DNA of 64,000 bases from positions 2,512,001 through 2,576,000 of the forward strand of contig NZ_WKFH01000003.1 of assembly GCF_014884385.1 (NCBI RefSeq). The letters are read 5' to 3'. Under the pieces are notes generated by a model, which was not told the origin of the DNA, ran no database searches, and was given only the letters and a program-made list of their open reading frames with translations. A program made the position numbers and the translations under genes. This document shows positions 60,623-64,000 of this stretch, piece after piece. Within the stretch, counting starts at the first letter, position 1, and each line of letters opens with the position of its first letter. Origin of the DNA: Phycobacter azelaicus. Its GTDB lineage: Bacteria; Pseudomonadota; Alphaproteobacteria; Rhodobacterales; Rhodobacteraceae.

Positions 60623-60732
60623 AAATATCCCCCCGAATCCTATTGACTTGGGGGGCAGTGCAGGTAAAAGCGCACGCTCATATAGGAATTTACCGAGAGG
60701 CCCCCTGCCTTTTCGGACGCAGGAGAAGCACC

Positions 60733-60900
60733 ATGGCGAAGCCGACGACCATCAAGATCCGCCTGAACTCGACCGCGGGCACGGGCCACTTCTACGTGAC
60801 CAAGAAAAACGCACGCACCATGACCGAAAAAATGGTTGTGCGGAAGTACGACCCGGTTGTGCGCAAGCATGTCGAGTACAAAGAAGGCAAAATCAAGTAA
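60733..60900 (+). CDS. rpmG: 50S ribosomal protein L33
   Basis: A 55-aa ribosomal protein, [20 protein letters not shown] and so on, of the cysteine-free (zinc-independent, C-minus) form. AGGAG lies nine bases upstream. It is a single-gene unit with its own terminator. Confidence 0.97.
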   Translation: MAKPTTIKIRLNSTAGTGHFYVTKKNARTMTEKMVVRKYDPVVRKHVEYKEGKIK

Positions 60901-60924
60901 GCCAACCCGGCATACAAGGTTTTC

Positions 60925-60955
60925 AAAGGGTCACGCAGCGCGCGTGGCCCTTTTT
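60925..60955 (+). terminator. Intrinsic terminator of rpmG
   Basis: AAAGGGTCACGC and GCGTGGCCCTTT pair over 12 bases with one T-G wobble, followed by a T5 run, 25 nt after the stop. Confidence 0.8.
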
Positions 60956-61133
60956 CGTTGTTCCAGAGAGAGCTGACAACGCCTTATGGGCAACCCGATA
61001 GCCCAACAAAGCCGCTGCGCTGCGTTTCAAATTTGAACAAATTGCACCTTAGAATAGACGACCTGTACGAAAGGTTAGTCCCCTTTTCGCCCCAATTCGT
61101 TGCTATGCTGTTAAGGAGGGTAAATAGAGCCAG

Positions 61134-61556
61134 GTGGGTTTTCTTGTGATTATGCGTGTTTTGTTAACAGCGGCGTTCATGTTCGCAGTCGTACCAGGGC
61201 CAGACGTTACAGTCGCCGGAGTGGAGCCTGTCCCGTCTCCGGTGGTTTCCGGACCCTTGTCACTTGTTGGCGTCCCATTGGCCCCTACATCCGAGCAGCA
61301 GGCCGGGAACCGGGAGATGAGGGTCGAGGTCTTGGGCCGGTCGCTCTCGCTGTCGGTGGTGCGCGCTGGTTCTAGCGGGCTTGCTGTTCTCAGTACGCCG
61401 CCGCGTAGCGTGATTTCCAGCCTGCCTGACATCACTCCAACGGATTTTCAGGAACTGGCGGCGCGGGAAAGTGGCTGCATTGCAACCGGTGACGTGCGGG
61501 TCCTTGGCAGCGAACGTGGTACTGTGGCTCTGGCGACCGGGCTGAGCTGCTCTTGA
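61134..61556 (+). CDS. Exported hypothetical protein
   Basis: A 140-aa protein with a signal peptide (MRVLLTAAFMFAVV) and an Ala/Val/Pro-rich mature part with two cysteines near the C-terminus (SGCIATGDVRVL and GLSCS). AAGGAGGG lies 13 bases upstream of the GTG at 61134; an ATG at 61152 is the alternative start. The 233 nt in front show nothing but the rpmG terminator. Function unknown. Confidence 0.6.
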   Translation: MGFLVIMRVLLTAAFMFAVVPGPDVTVAGVEPVPSPVVSGPLSLVGVPLAPTSEQQAGNREMRVEVLGRSLSLSVVRAGSSGLAVLSTPPRSVISSLPDITPTDFQELAARESGCIATGDVRVLGSERGTVALATGLSCS

Positions 61557-61724
61557 TCCGCGCTTTCTCCCCTGCGTGTCGCCCCCCCATTCTTCAACTG
61601 TTGTGACGGCCGCCAGCCTTATACAGCTTTTCTGCGCGGCCGTGGCAGTGTGAGATGCGCTTTGCATAATAGCATGCGATAGGCGGGCCGGGTCTGGCTT
61701 GGCTCGGATAGATCGCACAGCCCA

Positions 61725-61931
61725 TCACGGCGCCCGTGGGGCTGTGGGTGGTGATGGCGGGGACCCCTTCAGTACCGAGCGAACCTGTCGCGGTCTGTCA
61801 TGTAGATTTTCAACTTCCTTGAGGGTGGCGGGAAATCGGTCTGGCTGGTTTTGGGCACGGAGGGCGCGCAGATTTTGCAAGAGGGACGCAAGACTGCCTG
61901 TTTGATCTGACGGGAGATCTGAAACTTTCAC
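61725..61931 (-). CDS. Possible small hypothetical protein
   Basis: A 68-codon frame with a GTG start (GGATGAG upstream) reads MKVSDLPSDQTGSLASLLQN and LRALRAQNQPDRFPATLKEV, then a basic, proline-rich end. The composition is compatible with a real, mostly helical protein, but there is no family match. The remaining parts of 61557-62012 contain no other gene, only the terminator at 61959-61982. Confidence 0.35.
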   Translation of the reverse strand: MKVSDLPSDQTGSLASLLQNLRALRAQNQPDRFPATLKEVENLHDRPRQVRSVLKGSPPSPPTAPRAP

Positions 61932-61954
61932 CTCATCCGTTCATTGCGTGGTGC

Positions 61955-61982
61955 AAAAAAAGGCGGATCAAAATGATCCGCC
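61955..61982 (-). terminator. Intrinsic terminator of the Bax inhibitor-1 family gene
   Basis: On the minus strand GGCGGATCA, TTT, TGATCCGCC (9-bp stem) followed by seven T, about 30 nt after the stop. Confidence 0.8.
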
Positions 61983-62012
61983 CTTCACTGAAGTGTTGGC
62001 TCGCGTTTTCGC

Positions 62013-62789
62013 TTATTCGCGGTTCCCAAGCAGTTGGAGCAGCATCATGAACAGGTTGATGAAGTCCAGATAGAGGCTCAGGGCGCCCATGATTGCGGCC
62101 TTGCCCAGCCACTCCTGATCGCCAGAATGGGCCATCTGCAGGTAGGTGTTCTTGATATTCTGGGTGTCATAGGCGGTAAGGCCCGCAAAGATCAGAACGC
62201 CAATGACAGAGATCGCAAAGGCCATGGCCGAGGAGGCCAGGAAGATGTTCACGATCGAAGCCACGATCAGGCCGATCAGGCCCATGATCAGGAAGGTTCC
62301 CATGGCCGACAGGTCCTTCTTGGTGGTGTAGCCCACCAGGGACAGGCCCGCAAAGGCGATGGCGGTGATCAGGAACACCTGAACGATCGACTCGCCGGTG
62401 AAAACCAGGAAAATCGAACTGATCGACAGGCCCATCACGGTCGCAAAGGTGTAGAACACCAGCTGTGCAGCCGATGCCGACAGGCGGTTGATCGCGGCGC
62501 TGAAGCCAAAGACAAAGGCCAGCGGAGCAAACATGATGACCCACTTCAGGGGGGATGCGTAGATCGCGTAGCCCAAGCTGGTAAGGTATTTGTCTGCGCT
62601 CAGCTGAGCGGCTGCGCCCGAAGGATCGGATGTGACTGCTAGACCGGAGATGGCCCAAGCTGCCAGAAATGTGATGAAAGTGCCCACGGACATCGTGCCG
62701 TAGACTTTGTTCATGTGGGCGCGCAGGCCCGCATCGATCTCGGCAGAGCGGGCGCCTGCTGCAGAACGAATGGTGTCAAACTGTGCCAT
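62013..62789 (-). CDS. Bax inhibitor-1 / YccA family membrane protein
   Basis: A 258-aa protein with seven hydrophobic segments. The N-terminal cytoplasmic part contains GARSAEIDAGLRAHMNKVYG. The C-terminal GALSLYLDFINLFMMLLQLL carries the family's acidic residue (D in YLDF) that forms the pH/calcium sensor in BsYetJ. GGAGA lies upstream of the ATG. In bacteria these proteins modulate FtsH or ion homeostasis; the role here is unknown. Confidence 0.93.
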   Translation of the reverse strand: MAQFDTIRSAAGARSAEIDAGLRAHMNKVYGTMSVGTFITFLAAWAISGLAVTSDPSGAAAQLSADKYLTSLGYAIYASPLKWVIMFAPLAFVFGFSAAINRLSASAAQLVFYTFATVMGLSISSIFLVFTGESIVQVFLITAIAFAGLSLVGYTTKKDLSAMGTFLIMGLIGLIVASIVNIFLASSAMAFAISVIGVLIFAGLTAYDTQNIKNTYLQMAHSGDQEWLGKAAIMGALSLYLDFINLFMMLLQLLGNRE

Positions 62790-62924
62790 GTATCATGGTC
62801 TCCGTTTCCAAAACTCTCCCTCGCTGTATCAAACTGATTTCCTTGCTACAGCGTTCCTGCGAAATATCGGGGCTTTGGGGCAACGGTTCAAGTCCGTGAT
62901 AAAAAGATTCAGCGGAAAAATATG

Positions 62925-62954
62925 AAAAGGCGCATCAAATGATCGATGCGCCTT
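62925..62954 (-). terminator. Terminator of the DUF1127 gene
   Basis: AAGGCGCATC and GATGCGCCTT form a 10-bp stem with an 8-base loop. On the minus strand it is followed by TTCATATTTTT, about 35 nt after the DUF1127 stop. Confidence 0.7.
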
Positions 62955-62986
62955 CAGGCCGTGATTTTCATCTGAGACAGCCCTGC

Positions 62987-63196
62987 TTAACGGAGCCAGA
63001 AATCGGGGGCATCCCAGAACGGGCGGCGGGATTCGCGGCTGGCTTCTGCCTGGCTGACGCCGATATCCGACAGGGCGGCCTTATCCAGTTTTGCGAGCGC
63101 ACGGCGCTGGCGCATCAGGGCAATGGCCAAGGCGATGCGGTCTGTCAGGCTGCGCCGCGCTTTGGCGCGGGTCGAGGGGAGGGAAATATAGGTCAT
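62987..63196 (-). CDS. DUF1127 small basic protein
   Basis: A 69-aa protein. The C-terminal half has the DUF1127 motif (RRALAKLDKAALSDIGVSQA, then a Trp-rich end FWDAPDFWLR). DUF1127 proteins of alphaproteobacteria are small arginine-rich regulators linked to phosphate or RNA metabolism, some acting with small RNAs. AAAGGACA lies upstream. It is divergent from a LysR gene with 124 nt between. Confidence 0.92.
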   Translation of the reverse strand: MTYISLPSTRAKARRSLTDRIALAIALMRQRRALAKLDKAALSDIGVSQAEASRESRRPFWDAPDFWLR

Positions 63197-63295
63197 GCTT
63201 ATTGTCCTTTCGTTGGTTGTTGATGCCTTCGGCTCTGTTCATCATTTATGTTGATGTATATGGATTGATGTGCTCTATTTTGAAAGCGAATGTTT

Positions 63296-63312
63296 TTGAT
63301 ACAAAGCATCAA
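63296..63312. promoter_or_regulatory. LysR-type box in front of the LysR gene
   Basis: TTGAT-N7-ATCAA, a perfect inverted repeat fitting T-N11-A, ends 8 bases before the LysR start and lies in the divergent DUF1127/LysR gap. A probable autoregulatory site. Confidence 0.45.
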
Positions 63313-63320
63313 GGATTGTT

Positions 63321-64000
63321 ATGATACGAAACCTCGACCTGACGACGTTGCGCTCTTTTGTTGCCGTTGCCGACAATGGCGGCGTCACGCGGGCAGCTGG
63401 ATTTTTGCATCTCACCCAGTCTGCAGTCTCCATGCAGCTCAAGCGTTTAGAAGAGCTTTTGGGGCTGGACTTGCTGGACCGGTCGGGGCGAACCATTGCG
63501 CTGACCCCGTCCGGGGAGCAGCTCTTGGGGTATGCCCGCCGCATGGTGGCGTTGAATGATGAGGTGATCACCCGCCTGACAGATCAGGCCTTTGAAGGGG
63601 AGGTGGTGCTGGGCGTGCCGCATGACGTGGTCTACCCGGTTATTCCACGCGTGTTGCAGCGCTTTAACAGCGCCTTCCCCCGGGTGAGTGTCAACCTCGT
63701 GACCTCGAATACCCGCGCTTTGAAGGCAGGATTCGCGAAAGGAGCCTATGACCTGATCATTACCACTGAAGGGATGCCGAGCGAGGGCGGCGAGGCCATT
63801 CATGAAATGCCATTGCGCTGGATCGGGGCTGCGGACGGGTCGGCTTGGCGTCAAAGACCACTTCGGCTGGGCTTTTGCCGCAACTGCATTTTCCGGGCAT
63901 CTGCAACGGCGGCCTTGGATGAGGCGGGGATCGAGTGGGATATGGCGGTTGACAGTGAATCCGACCGAACTGTCGAGGCTACCGTCAGCGCCGATCTGGC
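63321..64000 (+). CDS. LysR family transcriptional regulator (runs off window)
   Basis: The first ~226 residues are present. It starts MIRNLDLTTLRSFVAVADNG, followed by LHLTQSAVSMQLKRLEELLG and a full winged helix, then the effector domain beginning GEVVLGVPHDVVYPVIPRVL. AAGGA precedes the ATG. The frame is open to the window end, so the C-terminus is missing only because the window stops. It is divergent from DUF1127. Confidence 0.92.
   Translation, partial: MIRNLDLTTLRSFVAVADNGGVTRAAGFLHLTQSAVSMQLKRLEELLGLDLLDRSGRTIALTPSGEQLLGYARRMVALNDEVITRLTDQAFEGEVVLGVPHDVVYPVIPRVLQRFNSAFPRVSVNLVTSNTRALKAGFAKGAYDLIITTEGMPSEGGEAIHEMPLRWIGAADGSAWRQRPLRLGFCRNCIFRASATAALDEAGIEWDMAVDSESDRTVEATVSADL

Overview
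The window looks like a chromosomal segment of a marine alphaproteobacterium of the Roseobacter group (Rhodobacteraceae). The evidence is the high G+C, the class I lysyl-tRNA synthetase (LysK), an alphaproteobacterial RNase P RNA next to rpmG, several DUF families typical of the group (DUF4864, DUF4453, DUF2927, DUF1127), an RTX-Hint type I secreted protein, and a TelA/XpaC/SPFH operon. This assignment is inferred from gene content only; no database comparison was made.

Region 1 (1-6.25 kb) is a small catabolic block. An AhpD-like gene is divergent from a TetR regulator with shared operator-like sequences. A LysR regulator is divergent from a tight five-gene operon: SDR oxidoreductase, HCCA-isomerase/DsbA-fold protein, YbfB/YjiJ-type MFS transporter, type II haloacid dehalogenase and tautomerase.

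Region 2 (6.4-21.7 kb) is an accessory island in decay. It starts with a truncated conjugative type IV secretion cluster (virB1, B2, B3, B4, a lipoprotein, and a VirB5-like/lytic transglycosylase hybrid). A further virB5-like gene is cut after 29 codons by an IS21-family element. The other side of the element is a truncated uracil-DNA glycosylase-like gene, and there is no target duplication, so the element marks a deletion or rearrangement. Next come a small conserved gene, orphan tandem operators, a hipBA module with a near-consensus promoter and paired operators, and an uncharacterised cassette (two tiny ORFs, a HicA-like 69-aa protein and a 776-aa ankyrin protein). That cassette lies between an intact winged-helix replication-like gene and a decayed copy of the same gene's 3' end. 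The region ends at a 48-nt 3' fragment of a tRNA-Cys gene, which is the expected right attachment scar. The orientation of the scar predicts that the intact tRNA-Cys lies to the left, outside the window.

Region 3 (22-33.4 kb) is mixed core: universal stress protein with an FNR-type box, ABM protein, outer-membrane barrel, FMN split-barrel protein, a large beta-helix protein, DUF4864, lysK, TerB-like protein, RTX-Hint protein, CbiX-like chelatase and tRNA-Gly(TCC).

Region 4 (33.6-47.2 kb) carries an MsbA-like ABC exporter, an acyl-CoA synthetase, an HSL-type esterase, a DUF4453 protein, a complete Dpp/Opp-type ABC importer operon ending in an alkaline-phosphatase-superfamily hydrolase, dtd with a nitroreductase, and a small heat-shock protein.

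Region 5 (47.2-52.9 kb) is a single envelope-stress-like operon. A 24-aa membrane peptide is followed by XpaC, TelA, a DUF2927 lipoprotein, an SPFH-GYF protein and a zinc-ribbon membrane protein.

Region 6 (52.9-64 kb) is housekeeping: RluB-type pseudouridine synthase, tadA, APH-family kinase, tag, UPF0173 hydrolase, gatCA, a lipoprotein, an AmiD-type amidase, rnpB, rpmG, a Bax inhibitor-1 family protein, DUF1127, and a LysR regulator that runs off the window end.
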